From Bacteroides ihuae (GTDB taxonomy: Bacteria; Bacteroidota; Bacteroidia; Bacteroidales; Bacteroidaceae), in assembly GCF_900104585.1 (NCBI RefSeq), contig NZ_FNVX01000004.1:558001-622000 (forward strand): a stretch of DNA of 64,000 nucleotides, written 5' to 3'. Below the pieces are notes generated by a model. That model searched no databases. It was not told the DNA's origin and saw only the letters and a list, made by a program, of their open reading frames with translations. The first letter of the stretch is position 1. The number at the start of each line of letters is the position of its first letter. This document shows, piece after piece, positions 27,236 through 36,982 of the stretch. The position numbers and the translations under genes were made by a program.

Positions 27236-27620
27236 TGGTTTTATCTATTCTTATTTGATGAATTAAATATTTATTTTCAAGACGTTTAAGAAAACAATTC
27301 ACTCTAAAACTGCCATTGCTGGTCGTTAGAGTTCCAACTATAAAACTGGATTCATCACGTTTACCCTGATGATTCACGGTAAACCCGTTGACCTTATTTT
27401 CTGCAAAAAAAGTAGTCATTGCGTTCTCTGCTTGCGATTTGCCGAAATTTGAAGCTTTATTGAGAACAATCAAATCAACCTTGTCAGCCATATATTTGGC
27501 GAGTTCTTGAGCACTTCCTTTCTTAAATGCCACATCTATACCAGTCGGAACTTCCTGAGCAGAAAGTGTAAACATAAGCAAGAACATGCTGCTAATCCAT
27601 AGAAATACTGTTTTTTTCAT
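27228..27620 (-). CDS. Secreted DUF4783-like protein
   Basis: About 130 aa from the ATG giving MKKTVFLWISS. A signal peptide (about 1-21, ending SAQ) is followed by a small domain with GIDVAFKKGSAQELAKYMADKVDLIVL and QGKRDESSFIVGTLTTSNGSFRVNCFL, like the NTF2-like DUF4783 family. No catalytic residues are recognised. It is co-transcribed with nadC. A strong promoter lies just upstream. Confidence 0.8.
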   Translation of the reverse strand: MKKTVFLWISSMFLLMFTLSAQEVPTGIDVAFKKGSAQELAKYMADKVDLIVLNKASNFGKSQAENAMTTFFAENKVNGFTVNHQGKRDESSFIVGTLTTSNGSFRVNCFLKRLENKYLIHQIRIDKTNE

Positions 27621-27644
27621 CATATACAAGTATTAAATGACAAG

Positions 27645-27677
27645 CAAAGGTAAGTATTTATATATAAATACAACAAA
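27645..27677 (-). promoter_or_regulatory. Promoter of the DUF4783-nadC operon
   Basis: The minus strand reads TTTG (27677-27674), 21 bp, then TACCTTTG (27652-27645): a full match to the Bacteroides promoter pattern, 25 bp before the start codon. Confidence 0.75.
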
Positions 27678-27684
27678 AAAGGAC

Positions 27685-27692
27685 TACTTTTG
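27685..27692 (+). promoter_or_regulatory. -7 element for rlmH
   Basis: TACTTTTG (TAnnTTTG) lies 41 bp before the rlmH start, next to the divergent nadC-operon promoter. Confidence 0.5.
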
Positions 27693-27732
27693 TGGACTTA
27701 AAGCCTTGCAAGGAGCAATTAAAACATAAAAA

Positions 27733-28206
27733 ATGAGAACAACATTACTCGTAGTAGGACGCACCGTAGAACAACACTACATCACTGCCATCAATGATTA
27801 TACAGAACGTACCAAACACTTCATCTCATTTGAAATAGAGGTGATTCCGGAACTTAAGAACACTAAAAATCTCACGGCCGACCAACAAAAGGAAAAAGAA
27901 GGAGAATTAATCTGTAAGGCCTTTCAGCCCGGTGATGTCATCGTACTGTTGGACGAATTTGGAAAAGAATTTCGCTCGGTAGACTTTGCCACCTGGATGG
28001 AGAAGAAGCTAGCCAACGTAAATAAGCGATTGATCTTTGTTATTGGAGGCCCCTATGGATTCTCACAAAAAGTCTATCAGGCTGCCCACGAAAAGATGTC
28101 ACTTTCCAAAATGACGTTCTCTCACCAAATGATAAGACTTATCTTTGTAGAGCAACTCTATCGCGCCATGACCATATTGAATGGTGGACCTTATCATCAC
28201 GAATAG
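27733..28206 (+). CDS. rlmH: 23S rRNA (pseudouridine1915-N3)-methyltransferase
   Basis: 157 aa, the family length. SPOUT-class features are visible: VIVLLDEFGKEFRSVDFA, FVIGGPYGFSQKVYQAAHEKMSLSKMTFSHQMIRLIFVEQLYRA and the C-terminal NGGPYHHE. It methylates pseudouridine 1915 in helix 69 of 23S rRNA. It stands alone, convergent with queF by 25 bp. Confidence 0.96.
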   Translation: MRTTLLVVGRTVEQHYITAINDYTERTKHFISFEIEVIPELKNTKNLTADQQKEKEGELICKAFQPGDVIVLLDEFGKEFRSVDFATWMEKKLANVNKRLIFVIGGPYGFSQKVYQAAHEKMSLSKMTFSHQMIRLIFVEQLYRAMTILNGGPYHHE

Positions 28207-28231
28207 ATGTTATTCATGATGATAAGCGATT

Positions 28232-28693
28232 CTAGCGCATATCGTGATTCATCAAGCGATAATTTGCCATTTCTTCGTATTTTGTACCGGGACGACCATA
28301 GTTGGCATAAGGATAAATAGAAATACCACCACGTGGGGTAAACAATCCTATAACTTCGATATATTTAGGGTCCATCAACTTAATCAGATCCTTCATAATA
28401 AGATTCACACAATCTTCATGAAAAGCTCCGTGATTACGGAAACTAAACATATATAGCTTCAAGCTCTTGCTCTCCACCATCTTCACATCGGGCAGATAAT
28501 TGATGCGTATTTCTGCAAAGTCGGGCTGTCCGGTGATAGGGCATAAACTTGTAAACTCCGGACAATTAAATCTCACCCAGTAATCATTATCTGGATGTTT
28601 GTTATCAAATGCCTCAAGCACTTCCGGCGCATAGTCTTGCTTATATTCTGTCTTCCTCCCTAACAGAGACAATTGATCTTTTAATTCTTCCAT
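28232..28693 (-). CDS. queF: NADPH-dependent 7-cyano-7-deazaguanine reductase
   Basis: 153 aa, the short unimodular QueF type. The active-site Cys is in [16 protein letters not shown], and the QueF motif [21 protein letters not shown] includes the substrate-binding Glu and the conserved His. It reduces preQ0 to preQ1 in queuosine synthesis. It follows queC by 66 bp on the same strand. Confidence 0.95.
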   Translation of the reverse strand: MEELKDQLSLLGRKTEYKQDYAPEVLEAFDNKHPDNDYWVRFNCPEFTSLCPITGQPDFAEIRINYLPDVKMVESKSLKLYMFSFRNHGAFHEDCVNLIMKDLIKLMDPKYIEVIGLFTPRGGISIYPYANYGRPGTKYEEMANYRLMNHDMR

Positions 28694-28759
28694 ACTTTCT
28701 AATCGTTTATTTTCTCATTTAATTTCCAGCAACAGATTTGCTCAACTACTAGCCCTTAG

Positions 28760-29512
28760 TTAGCGAAGCGTTCTTGACTTTAAGTATTCCTCCAAGCCTT
28801 GCCTGCGTAATTTACACGCCGGACAATGCCCACATCCATCAGCCGGAATGCCATTGTAGCAAGTCAACGTTTCATTGCGTACAATATCAAACACGCCTAG
28901 CTCGTCAGCTAATGCCCATGTTTGTGCCTTGTCGATCCACATTAATGGGGTATGAAGCACGAACTGTTCGTCCATAGCCAGATTAAGTGTAACATTGAGC
29001 GACTTAATAAATGAATCCCGACAATCAGGATAACCGCTGAAATCAGTTTGCGACACACCAGTCACAATATGCCTCACTCCACGTTCACGAGCAAAAACAG
29101 CAGCAATACTGAGAAAAAAGAGATTCCGTCCAGGCACAAAAGTATTTGGAAAAGAATCGACAGGTTTCTCCTGATCCATCATCAGAGAAGTGTCCGTCAA
29201 CGAATTACGTCCTAACCGGCTGATAAATGTAGCATCCATCACTTGAAATTCCACTCCCGTTCTCTCGGCTATTCCTCTAGCCAAATCTACTTCATGAGCA
29301 TGCTTTTGCCCGTAAAGAAAACTCAAAGCATAGACTTTCTTAAAATGTTTCTTCGCCCAGAATAAACAAGTAGTAGAATCCTGCCCACCACTAAATAAAA
29401 CCACTGCGGAACTGTTTGCCGAACTACCTATTAAAGCATCAGTCTGTAATTTCAAACCACTTTCACTTTGAGCAGTTTCAGTTACAACATTTCGTTGAAT
29501 ATCACTTTGCAT
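28760..29512 (-). CDS. queC: 7-cyano-7-deazaguanine synthase
   Basis: 250 aa. An N-terminal extension of about 35 residues precedes the PP-loop [18 protein letters not shown]. The zinc-binding cluster [26 protein letters not shown] is at the C-terminus. QueC makes preQ0 from 7-carboxy-7-deazaguanine, ammonia and ATP. The extension lacks motifs and no later good start is seen. A long perfect hairpin lies between it and the upstream transporter gene. Confidence 0.95.
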   Translation of the reverse strand: MQSDIQRNVVTETAQSESGLKLQTDALIGSSANSSAVVLFSGGQDSTTCLFWAKKHFKKVYALSFLYGQKHAHEVDLARGIAERTGVEFQVMDATFISRLGRNSLTDTSLMMDQEKPVDSFPNTFVPGRNLFFLSIAAVFARERGVRHIVTGVSQTDFSGYPDCRDSFIKSLNVTLNLAMDEQFVLHTPLMWIDKAQTWALADELGVFDIVRNETLTCYNGIPADGCGHCPACKLRRQGLEEYLKSRTLR

Positions 29513-29547
29513 AAACTAAGATTTAAGCGATGAATTATCGATTTGAT

Positions 29548-29605
29548 AAACGTGCACGAAACGTATATAAAACGTACACGTTTACCGAACGTTTCGTGCA
29601 CGTTT
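29548..29605 (-). repeat. Perfect 17-bp-arm hairpin between the queuosine transporter gene and queC
   Basis: AAACGTGCACGAAACGT (29548-29564) is exactly reverse-complemented at 29589-29605, with a 24-bp loop. It starts 11 bp past the transporter stop and ends 36 bp before the queC start on the minus-strand transcript. It has no U-tract, so it is a processing or regulatory hairpin rather than a typical terminator. Confidence 0.75.
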
Positions 29606-29615
29606 CACAATCCTT

Positions 29616-30296
29616 TTATACGTCTTTTATTTTGAGTACATTATATGAAATATTCTCGTCGAAGACATCACTCCCATCAATTCTCTTAATAGTCTTCACT
29701 ACACGAATAGTAACAGGAAGAACAATCACTTCGTAGAGAGATTTGAGAACGATCTGCACGCCCATCATAATCATCAACTCCCTCCAAGCAATAATCCCTC
29801 CGAAAGCGATGGGAAAGAAGATAAACGAATCGGCTGTTTCACCCACTACAGTGGACCAGATGGCACGAGCGGAGAAATTCTTTCCACCACTAGCCAATTT
29901 CATCTTACTCATCACATAAGCATTCAAAAAGGAGCCAACCAAGAAAGCCATCAAGCTAGCCACCACGATTCGAGGTGCCATGCCAAAAACGAAATTAAAA
30001 CTTGCTTCGCCTTCCCAAAACGGAGCAGCCGGCAGAGCCACCGCTATTTGCCCTAAGGCAACAACAAAGAAGTTCATTGCAAAACCACTCCAGATGATGA
30101 GACGAGCTTTCTTAAACCCCCACACTTCTGCAATACAATCATTGATAATGTACGAAATGGGAAATACAATCAGTCCGGCGGTAACAGTAATGCCAAATAC
30201 CTGAACTACTTTTGTTTCGAGGAGATTGGCTGCGATAAGACATACATTAAACAGAATGCCAAGCAGCATGAAAGGAACGGATACTTTATTATTCAT
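29616..30296 (-). CDS. Queuosine precursor transporter (YhhQ/QueT-type, DUF165)
   Basis: 226 aa with about six hydrophobic helices. Family landmarks are VFGITVTAGLIVFPISYIINDCIAEVWGFKKAR, FLVGSFLNAYVMSKMK and AIWSTVVGETADSFIFFPIAFGG. YhhQ homologues import preQ0 or preQ1, matching its place ahead of queC and queF. The operon therefore appears to combine uptake and late synthesis steps of queuosine precursor. A -7 element lies at 30369-30362 (minus). Confidence 0.92.
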   Translation of the reverse strand: MNNKVSVPFMLLGILFNVCLIAANLLETKVVQVFGITVTAGLIVFPISYIINDCIAEVWGFKKARLIIWSGFAMNFFVVALGQIAVALPAAPFWEGEASFNFVFGMAPRIVVASLMAFLVGSFLNAYVMSKMKLASGGKNFSARAIWSTVVGETADSFIFFPIAFGGIIAWRELMIMMGVQIVLKSLYEVIVLPVTIRVVKTIKRIDGSDVFDENISYNVLKIKDV

Positions 30297-30361
30297 AAAT
30301 CTTGTTTTTTACGTGGTATTCAAGCACACGGTGGTTATTAATCACTTACTATTTGAAGCCG

Positions 30362-30369
30362 CAAAGATA
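30362..30369 (-). promoter_or_regulatory. Likely -7 element of the queuosine operon
   Basis: The minus strand reads TATCTTTG (TAnnTTTG), 66 bp upstream of the transporter start. Confidence 0.55.
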
Positions 30370-30386
30370 GGTAATCTTTATGAAAT

Positions 30387-30418
30387 AAAAAAGCAGACGA
30401 TTTATCATCTGCTTTTTT
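30387..30418. terminator. Terminator after the interrupted NADH dehydrogenase gene
   Basis: An 11-bp stem AAAAAAGCAGA/TCTGCTTTTTT (30387-30397 and 30408-30418) lies 20 bp past the stop at 30438. The A run gives a U-tract on the minus-strand RNA. Confidence 0.8.
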
Positions 30419-31688
30419 ATTTGAGGTAAACAACACTTTATTTACGATCTACAGGGTTCTTTTTCACCCTCTTGGCTGCCATAATAAGACGGATAGAACG
30501 ATCGTACGTAAGATAACTCCAAACCCAGTTAAGTAGCACAACCACTTTATTTCTGACACCTAAAATAGAGCGAAGGTGAACAACCAGCCAGATCACCCAA
30601 GCAAACCATCCATGCATTCTTACCTTCTTAAAGTCAGCTACCGCTTTGTTTCTACCAATTGTAGCCAGAGAACCAAGATTGCGATAATGAAAAGCAGATA
30701 GTGCTTTACCCTTTTCTAACTTTTTCAAATTAGAAGCCAACAAATGACCTTGTTGAATAGCAACCTGTGCCAATTGTGGGTGTCCGTTAGGATAGTCCTT
30801 TTCCGTCTGCAAGCAAACATCACCAATAGCAAACACATTCTCTATTCCCTTCACCCGATTGAACTCATCCACCAAAATTCGTCTTCCCCGACCTAGCATT
30901 TCAGCATCAATATGATCAAAAGAAGTTGCAATAACACCACTCACCCATATAAAAGTCCGTGTAGGAATATCCATTCCGTTATTCAATATTACTTTGCCAT
31001 CCTTATAATCTTGCACTAGCGTGTTCAGCATCACATTCACTCCCATTCCCCTAAGAAACTTTTCTGCATTTTCTGAAGCATTGGCAGACATGGCAGCGAG
31101 TAGTTTCGGTCCGGCTTCAATGAGATATACATTCACCTTGTGAATCTCCATTTCGGGATAATCCTTAGGAATAACAAATTTCTTCATTTCCGAAAGTGCA
31201 CCAGACACTTCCACCCCGGTGGCACCACCACCCACAATCACAATGTTTTGCAGCGCCTGTCTCTCCTTCAGATCCTCCGTAGTAAGCGACTTTTCGAGAT
31301 TAGCTAATAACGCATTACGCATAGCCATCGCTTCTTCCACCGTTTTCATAGGCATGGCAGCATTCTCGATATTCTCATTGCCGAAATAATTAGTCGTGGT
31401 TCCGGTAGCAAGAATCAGATAATCATATTTCAACGGGCCAATAGAGGTCTCGATGAGATTATTTTTTGAATCAACACCAGTTACATCTGCCCAACGGTAA
31501 TAAAAATCCTTTCTTTTCTGAAAGATCTTTCGAAAAGGGAAAGCAATAGAACTAGGTTCCACTCCGGCCGAAGCCACTTCATAAATCATGGGAAGAAACT
31601 GGTGATAATTATTCTTATCAACCAGTACTATCTGAAAACCACTTTTTGCTAATTTGTTAGCTAGCTCCAAACCTCCAAAGCCACCACC

Positions 31689-31696
31689 AACAATTA
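31689..31696. repeat. 8-bp target-site duplication, left copy (IS copy 1)
   Basis: AACAATTA here is repeated at 33071-33078 immediately outside the two ends of the insertion sequence. Confidence 0.9.
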
Positions 31697-33070
31697 GGCA
31701 CTATCCAATATATTGTGTAAACTCTAGCTCGGGTCTTTAGATTCGAGTTATTTTTTTTATCTTTAAAAATAAAAATATGGATAGTGTTATGTCAAAACGA
31801 GAAAAGCGCCAGGCAGTTCCTGCCGAGATGCTCAGTAAAGAGTTCTTGAGTCAATTCAAGACAGAGGAAGATGTTAGTCAGTTTCTCAAAGATCTTCATT
31901 CTCAAGTATTGGAACAAATGCTTCAGGGTGAGATGGATGCCCATTTAGGTTATGACAAGCATAGTACTGATGGTTATAACAGTGGTAACTCTCGCAATGG
32001 AAGCTTTAGCAAGAAGATTCAGAGCGAGCATGGTGAGCATCTAATCGAAGTTCCTCGTGATCGCAAAGGAGAGTTTGAACCTATTGTAGTTCCCAAACAT
32101 CAAAGTCGTGGTTTATCTATAGAACGCCTGGTTATCTCTCTTTATGCAAAGGGAATGAGCGTATCTGATATTGAGGATGAGTTACGAGACATTTATCAAA
32201 TAAACCTCTCTACCAGTGCAATATCAATCATTACCAATAAAGTCACTCAGGCTGCAATTGAATGGCAGAATCGCCCGCTAGAACGATTATATATGGTTGT
32301 TTGGATGGATGGCATCGTATTCAAGGTTAGAGAATCTGGGAAAGTGATAAACAAGACTGTTTATCTATGTGTGGGGCTTAATAACCGTGGCTACAAAGAA
32401 GTTCTTGGTATGTGGATCGGGAAGACTGAAAGTTCTTCTTTTTGGATGTCTGTTCTAACGGATCTCAAAGCACGTGGTGTGGAGGATATACTTATAACGG
32501 TAACTGACAACCTAAATGGCTTTACCGAAACCATACGTGCTGTATTTCCCCAATCCACAACTCAAATATGTGTGGTACATCAAATACGTAATTCATGTAG
32601 ATATGTTGTATGGAAGGATTTAAAAGAGTTTACGGCTGATATGAAAGAGATTTATACCTCCGTCAATCGAGACCAAGCAGCCATCGCATTGGAAGAATTT
32701 GAGCGAAAATGGGGTGCTAAATATCGTCATGCCGTACAAAGTTGGCATCGCAACTGGAACGATCTGACTGCTTTCTTTGATTTTCCCATAGAGATACGTA
32801 CTATCATTTATACAACCAATTTAATCGAAAATCTGAATGGCAAGATACGGAAATATACCAAAACAAAATTATCATTTCCTACTGACGATGCCCTCAGAAA
32901 GTCCGTTTGGTTGGCTATTAGTGAGATTGAAAAGAAATGGACGATGCCTATAAGAAATTGGGGTGTGGTTATGAATCAATTTTTAGTTATCTTTGAAAAC
33001 AGAATCGAACTTTAGCACTCGACTAAAGCTCGAACCCGAACATAGTTTACACAGAATTATGGATAGTGCC
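31697..33070 (+). mobile_element. IS256-family insertion sequence, copy 1
   Basis: 1,374 bp. The ends are imperfect inverted repeats starting GGCACTATCC, followed by a shared TGTGTAAACT and CGGGT. It is flanked by the 8-bp duplication AACAATTA and carries one transposase gene. A second copy of the same length lies at 40107-41480 in opposite orientation. It interrupts the NDH-2 gene. Confidence 0.95.
31777..33015 (+). CDS. IS256-family (mutator-type) transposase
   Basis: 412 aa, the usual length. Mutator-type motifs include [35 protein letters not shown], the first catalytic Asp in [11 protein letters not shown], the second Asp in [21 protein letters not shown] and [17 protein letters not shown]. 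The frame is intact, so the element is probably active. It is identical in protein sequence to the copy at 40162-41400, and spot checks of the DNA also match. Confidence 0.96.
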   Translation: MDSVMSKREKRQAVPAEMLSKEFLSQFKTEEDVSQFLKDLHSQVLEQMLQGEMDAHLGYDKHSTDGYNSGNSRNGSFSKKIQSEHGEHLIEVPRDRKGEFEPIVVPKHQSRGLSIERLVISLYAKGMSVSDIEDELRDIYQINLSTSAISIITNKVTQAAIEWQNRPLERLYMVVWMDGIVFKVRESGKVINKTVYLCVGLNNRGYKEVLGMWIGKTESSSFWMSVLTDLKARGVEDILITVTDNLNGFTETIRAVFPQSTTQICVVHQIRNSCRYVVWKDLKEFTADMKEIYTSVNRDQAAIALEEFERKWGAKYRHAVQSWHRNWNDLTAFFDFPIEIRTIIYTTNLIENLNGKIRKYTKTKLSFPTDDALRKSVWLAISEIEKKWTMPIRNWGVVMNQFLVIFENRIEL

Positions 33071-33078
33071 AACAATTA
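33071..33078. repeat. 8-bp target-site duplication, right copy (IS copy 1)
   Basis: AACAATTA, matching 31689-31696. It lies inside codons 14-16 of the interrupted NDH-2 gene. Confidence 0.9.
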
Positions 33079-33215
33079 CGACACGTTTCTTTTCAACCTT
33101 AGGTATATTAAAATTCATATCTGATTTATTTTTTAACTGAAACAAAACAGCAAATACCACTATCTATTATAGACAATGACATAGCTTCATTAATAACTTT
33201 TTCCTATTGAGGCTG

Positions 33216-33223
33216 CAAAGGTA
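33216..33223 (-). promoter_or_regulatory. Likely -7 element of the NDH-2 gene
   Basis: The minus strand reads TACCTTTG (TAnnTTTG), 98 bp upstream of the start at 33118. The promoter survives the IS insertion, so a truncated transcript into the IS is expected. Confidence 0.5.
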
Positions 33224-33429
33224 ATACCTTTAAATATGCTGATTACTCAAATATTATCCAAATCTATAATCCACATCAGAAAAAAATCAATCCTCGTTTT
33301 TTTGCTATGCTGACATTCCAAAAGTACCTAGCAAACATTGAGAAAGTCATTCTCTCAAGTAAAGACTGCATTCTAACACGAAGCATAGATTCTTTGTTCT
33401 CAGACATGAACATTCATAGAAAAAAGAAA

Positions 33430-33465
33430 TCCTCCAAATAAACAATTTACTATTTATTTGGAGGA
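33430..33465 (-). terminator. Terminator after the FadL-type gene
   Basis: A perfect 13-bp stem TCCTCCAAATAAA/TTTATTTGGAGGA (33430-33442 and 33453-33465) with an A-rich left flank lies about 45 bp past the stop at 33509. Confidence 0.75.
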
Positions 33466-33508
33466 CTCCTTTTAAGAAACCACTTAAACCATTTTCGAGT
33501 AGGGCAGA

Positions 33509-34951
33509 CTAGAATTTATAGTCTATACCAACACCAAAAACCTTATTAGTACGACTGTAAACGTCAGTTCCGGGTATATTGGTGCCATTGTAGTTATCAT
33601 AATCTTCTTTATAGTTACCATAGTTGGTCCAGAAATAAGCTACATTTACTTTGGCATTCTTGGCAATATTAAATCCTGCACCAAATCCGTAGGAGTATGA
33701 ACTTACAGCAAAGCTCATGTCATTCTGATAACCATCTCCAACATCATATTTGGTACGTTGCATACCAGCACTCACTTGCGCCCATTTGCATACGTCCCAT
33801 TCGGCACCAGCTAGAAATTCGTTTGTTCCTTCGTTAATATAATCTTGCTTATTATTAGCCATCTTGGCATGAGTATCAAAGAAATGATGATAACCAATAG
33901 ATGCACGCAGTTCAGGAAGAATTTCGTAAGTCACACCAGCAGTAAGTAAACTAGGAATATCATGTGGTGTATTTACTCCATCTTTATAAGCAACAAGACC
34001 TGTTGTATTTATTTTAGTTTTATTTTCAATATTCAGGTTCGTATTAAATTCATATTTCACACCTACGTTCCATTTTCCTTTGTTGAAGTTAATGCCCAAA
34101 ATAGGCGTTATACCCCATCCAGTTTGATTGCAATCAAGTTCCTTATTTTCGAATTTAACACCAACATCCGACATAGCCTTAGCCTTTGCACGAGACTCTT
34201 CTGCGGCAGCAGTATTTTCATCAGCCTCATAACTTGCAGCTAGCTGAGTAAAATAAGTTGATAGACCTGCAAAATAACCAGACACATTTACCATATCTTC
34301 GCCACCCATTTTTGCGCGAATATCTCTCAAATAGCCAAAATAGCTATTATTCACATAATTTGCACGCATACCAGCATAAGCAGAGAAATTTTCATTCAAT
34401 TTATAAGTTGCACCAATTTGCAAACCATAAATAATCTGAGAACCATCCATGTAGCTCTGCACGGAATATTGATCTGTTCCTGCTAATTTGGCGTCATAAA
34501 GGTCTTTAACACCCTTAGCCACACCCGATTCAAATGAGCCAAGCCCATCATTAAATGTAGCTTTACCACCACCACCAGTTACAGCAAAACTCCCGCTGAA
34601 AGCCCAATTTCCTTTTTTATAAACAGCATACAAGCTAGGAATAAAAGGTACCGAAGCCTCACCTTTGAAGTTTTTAGTTGCTTCTCCACCGTTACCCGCA
34701 AACGGAGCAAATGTGGAAGTGATTGTTCTTGTCTGGAAAGCACTCTGCACATTGAATGACATATGAAAACCATCTTCCATGAAAGCCAGTCCTGCCGGAT
34801 TAGAATATACAGCATCAATCTGCGTAGAAGCATCTCTTGCCAAATATCTTAGAAACAAGATGTGTTGATTGGTATTTGTCAGGAGCCCACCTGCAAAAGT
34901 TGGAATTGAAACGATTAGCAACACTACACTAATCAGGGTTAATTTTCTCAT
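33509..34951 (-). CDS. OmpP1/FadL-family outer-membrane transport protein
   Basis: 480 aa with a signal peptide (about 1-20). An OmpP1/FadL-type start GLLTNTNQHILFLRYLARDASTQIDAVYSNPAGLAFMEDGFHMSFNVQ is followed by alternating beta strands to a terminal aromatic GVGIDYKF, as expected for an outer-membrane barrel. FadL proteins pass hydrophobic substrates such as long-chain fatty acids. The real substrate is not evident. It is monocistronic with promoter and terminator visible. Confidence 0.9.
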   Translation of the reverse strand: MRKLTLISVVLLIVSIPTFAGGLLTNTNQHILFLRYLARDASTQIDAVYSNPAGLAFMEDGFHMSFNVQSAFQTRTITSTFAPFAGNGGEATKNFKGEASVPFIPSLYAVYKKGNWAFSGSFAVTGGGGKATFNDGLGSFESGVAKGVKDLYDAKLAGTDQYSVQSYMDGSQIIYGLQIGATYKLNENFSAYAGMRANYVNNSYFGYLRDIRAKMGGEDMVNVSGYFAGLSTYFTQLAASYEADENTAAAEESRAKAKAMSDVGVKFENKELDCNQTGWGITPILGINFNKGKWNVGVKYEFNTNLNIENKTKINTTGLVAYKDGVNTPHDIPSLLTAGVTYEILPELRASIGYHHFFDTHAKMANNKQDYINEGTNEFLAGAEWDVCKWAQVSAGMQRTKYDVGDGYQNDMSFAVSSYSYGFGAGFNIAKNAKVNVAYFWTNYGNYKEDYDNYNGTNIPGTDVYSRTNKVFGVGIDYKF

Positions 34952-35254
34952 CTAATTCTTTCTTTAAGTTAATCAGGCCGCAAAGGTAGCATAAATATGC
35001 ACACACAAATTATTTTTGTGCTAAATATTTGCTCATACAGAGCATTTTAATTCTAAAAATAAACAGTTACATTTGAAACAATAGTAATCAAGAAGGCAAA
35101 AAATCAACAAGAAAAAGGAATATTACAGAAGAAAACAAAACCAAAAAGGCAATACAAATGAGCAAAAAAACAAGAAAACAATTCTGCGCCAACAAGTGTT
35201 TTAGTTAGAACGATTATAGAAGACAAGGCAACTATTAAATTAATCAATACAACT
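34952..35254. other. Divergent intergenic region between the FadL-type gene and ldhA
   Basis: 303 bp, A/T rich. It contains the FadL-side promoter (34981-35009). On the ldhA side I see no clear TAnnTTTG element and no small gene. Confidence 0.5.
34981..35009 (-). promoter_or_regulatory. Promoter of the FadL-type gene
   Basis: The minus strand reads TTTG (35009-35006), 17 bp, then TACCTTTG (34988-34981). The spacing is slightly short of 19-21, but the -7 is perfect, and the start codon is 29 bp downstream. Confidence 0.6.
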
Positions 35255-36256
35255 ATGGCATTTACAATCGCTTTTTTTGGTACACAACCATACGACGAAT
35301 CCTCTTTCAGCTTAAAGAATGCCGACTTTGGCTTTGATATTAAATATTTCAAAGGGCATCTCAACAAAAACAACGCAATCCTGACACAAGGAGTTGACGC
35401 AGTCTGCATCTTTGTTAATGATACGGCTGATGCTGATATTATTCATATAATGGCCCAGAATGGAGTAAAACTATTGGCTTTACGCTGCGCCGGATATAAC
35501 AATGTAGACTTGGATGCCGCTATCGCCGCCGGAATCAAAGTGGTACGCGTGCCGGCCTACTCACCATACGCAGTAGCAGAGCATACAGTCGCTCTTATGC
35601 TATCGCTAAATAGAAAAATCCCACGCGCTACATGGCGAACAAGAGATGGTAATTTTTCACTCCACGGACTACTAGGTTTTGATATGCATGGAAAGACTGC
35701 GGGCATTATTGGAACAGGCAAAATAGCCAAAATATTAATTCAAATTCTTCGAGGTTTCGGAATGAATATCCTAGCTTACGACCTCTATCCGGATCACAAT
35801 TTTGCCAGAGAGCATCAGGTGGTATATACTTCACTCGATGAACTTTATCATAGTTCAGATATCATTTCACTACACTGTCCCCTCACCGAACAAACCAAAT
35901 ACCTCATTAATGATTATTCTATCAGCAAGATGAAAGCCGGTGTGATGATCATCAATACCGGAAGAGGGCAATTAATACATACCAACGCATTGATTGAAGG
36001 ACTTAAAAACAAAAAAGTGGGGTATGCCGGACTAGATGTGTACGAGGAAGAAGGTGATTACTTTTATGAAGATAAGTCCGACCGCATCATGGATGATGAC
36101 GTATTGGCTCGATTACTCTCTTTCAATAATGTCATTGTAACTTCACACCAAGCTTTCTTTACGCAAGAAGCCTTAGGAAACATAGCAACCACCACGTTAC
36201 AAAATATAAAAGACTTTATAGAAAAGAAGCCTTTAGCCAATGAAGTAATAAAATAA
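35255..36256 (+). CDS. ldhA: D-lactate dehydrogenase (D-2-hydroxyacid dehydrogenase family)
   Basis: 333 aa. The Rossmann motif GIIGTGKIAKIL, the catalytic Arg in LALRCAGYNNVDL, Glu in GLDVYEEEGDYF and His in VIVTSHQAFFT are all present. The insertion around YEEEGDYFYEDKSD is typical of fermentative D-LDH. It reduces pyruvate to D-lactate with NADH. It is followed at 11 bp by the pirin gene, so an operon is likely. Confidence 0.93.
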   Translation: MAFTIAFFGTQPYDESSFSLKNADFGFDIKYFKGHLNKNNAILTQGVDAVCIFVNDTADADIIHIMAQNGVKLLALRCAGYNNVDLDAAIAAGIKVVRVPAYSPYAVAEHTVALMLSLNRKIPRATWRTRDGNFSLHGLLGFDMHGKTAGIIGTGKIAKILIQILRGFGMNILAYDLYPDHNFAREHQVVYTSLDELYHSSDIISLHCPLTEQTKYLINDYSISKMKAGVMIINTGRGQLIHTNALIEGLKNKKVGYAGLDVYEEEGDYFYEDKSDRIMDDDVLARLLSFNNVIVTSHQAFFTQEALGNIATTTLQNIKDFIEKKPLANEVIK

Positions 36257-36267
36257 AAGTAAAAAAC

Positions 36268-36972
36268 ATGAGAACAATAATAGATAAAGCAAGCAGCCGT
36301 GGCCATTCTCAATACAATTGGCTAAACAGCTATCATACTTTCAGCTTCGATAATTATTATAACCCTGCACGGATGGGATTTGGAGCCTTACGTGTTCTAA
36401 ACGACGATTGGGTAGCTCCCGGAGAAGGTTTTGGAACGCATCCACATAAAAACATGGAAATAGTTTCCATCCCATTAAGTGGCCATTTAAAACATGGAGA
36501 TAGTACAAAAAACGAACGAGTAATCACTGTAGGAGATATTCAGCTAATGAGCGCCGGAACTGGTATTTTTCATAGTGAAAAAAACGGTAGTGCCTCTGAT
36601 CCTGTTGAATTTCTTCAGATATGGATTATGCCCAAAAAAGAAAGTACACAGCCTCTATATAAAGACTTCAGCATCAGAGAGTTAAAGAAAGATAATGAAT
36701 TGGCTCTTATTGTGTCCCCAGATGGAAGTACAGATGCTAAATTACTCCAAGATACATGGTTCTCAATTGGTGAAGTTGAAGCCGGGAAAACGGTAAACTA
36801 CAAACTGCATCAACCGAACAACGGAGTATATGCATTTATCATAGAAGGAAAAATCCAAATAGATAACCTCATTCTATCAAGAAGAGACGGGGTTGGGATT
36901 TCAGAAACAAACACCATAGAATTACAGACTTTAGAAGATGCACATATACTACTGATTGAAGTCCCTATGTGA
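36268..36972 (+). CDS. Pirin-family protein
   Basis: 234 aa bicupin. The metal-binding motif is GTHPHKNMEIVSIPLSGHLKHGD (two His and a later His/Glu), with LMSAGTGIFHSEKN following. Pirins vary: some degrade quercetin, some affect transcription. Function here is unknown. It lies between ldhA and pdxH with short gaps. Confidence 0.9.
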   Translation: MRTIIDKASSRGHSQYNWLNSYHTFSFDNYYNPARMGFGALRVLNDDWVAPGEGFGTHPHKNMEIVSIPLSGHLKHGDSTKNERVITVGDIQLMSAGTGIFHSEKNGSASDPVEFLQIWIMPKKESTQPLYKDFSIRELKKDNELALIVSPDGSTDAKLLQDTWFSIGEVEAGKTVNYKLHQPNNGVYAFIIEGKIQIDNLILSRRDGVGISETNTIELQTLEDAHILLIEVPM

Positions 36973-36982
36973 TAAAAAGAAC

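Larger units (their letters stand above)
30438..33118 (-). pseudogene. ndh: Type II NADH dehydrogenase (NDH-2) gene split by an IS256-family insertion
   Basis: The N-terminal 16 codons (MNFNIPKVEKKRVVIV, start at 33118) lie right of the insertion sequence. The rest (30438-31696) lies left of it. Removing the IS and one copy of the 8-bp duplication restores the frame VVIVGGGFGGLELANK, giving about 432 aa with the FAD-binding GxGxxG intact. The remaining body has VVGGGATGVEVSGAL, GDVC and membrane-associated C-terminal basic/aromatic segments. NDH-2 passes electrons from NADH to quinone without proton pumping. As it stands, the dinucleotide site is cut, so activity is probably lost. Confidence 0.92.
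33119..33508. other. Intergenic region upstream of the interrupted NDH-2 gene
   Basis: 390 bp. It holds a minus-strand TACCTTTG (33223-33216), a likely -7 for the NDH-2 gene about 100 bp upstream of its start, and the terminator of the FadL-type gene (33430-33465). The rest is A/T rich and I see nothing coding in it. Confidence 0.55.
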
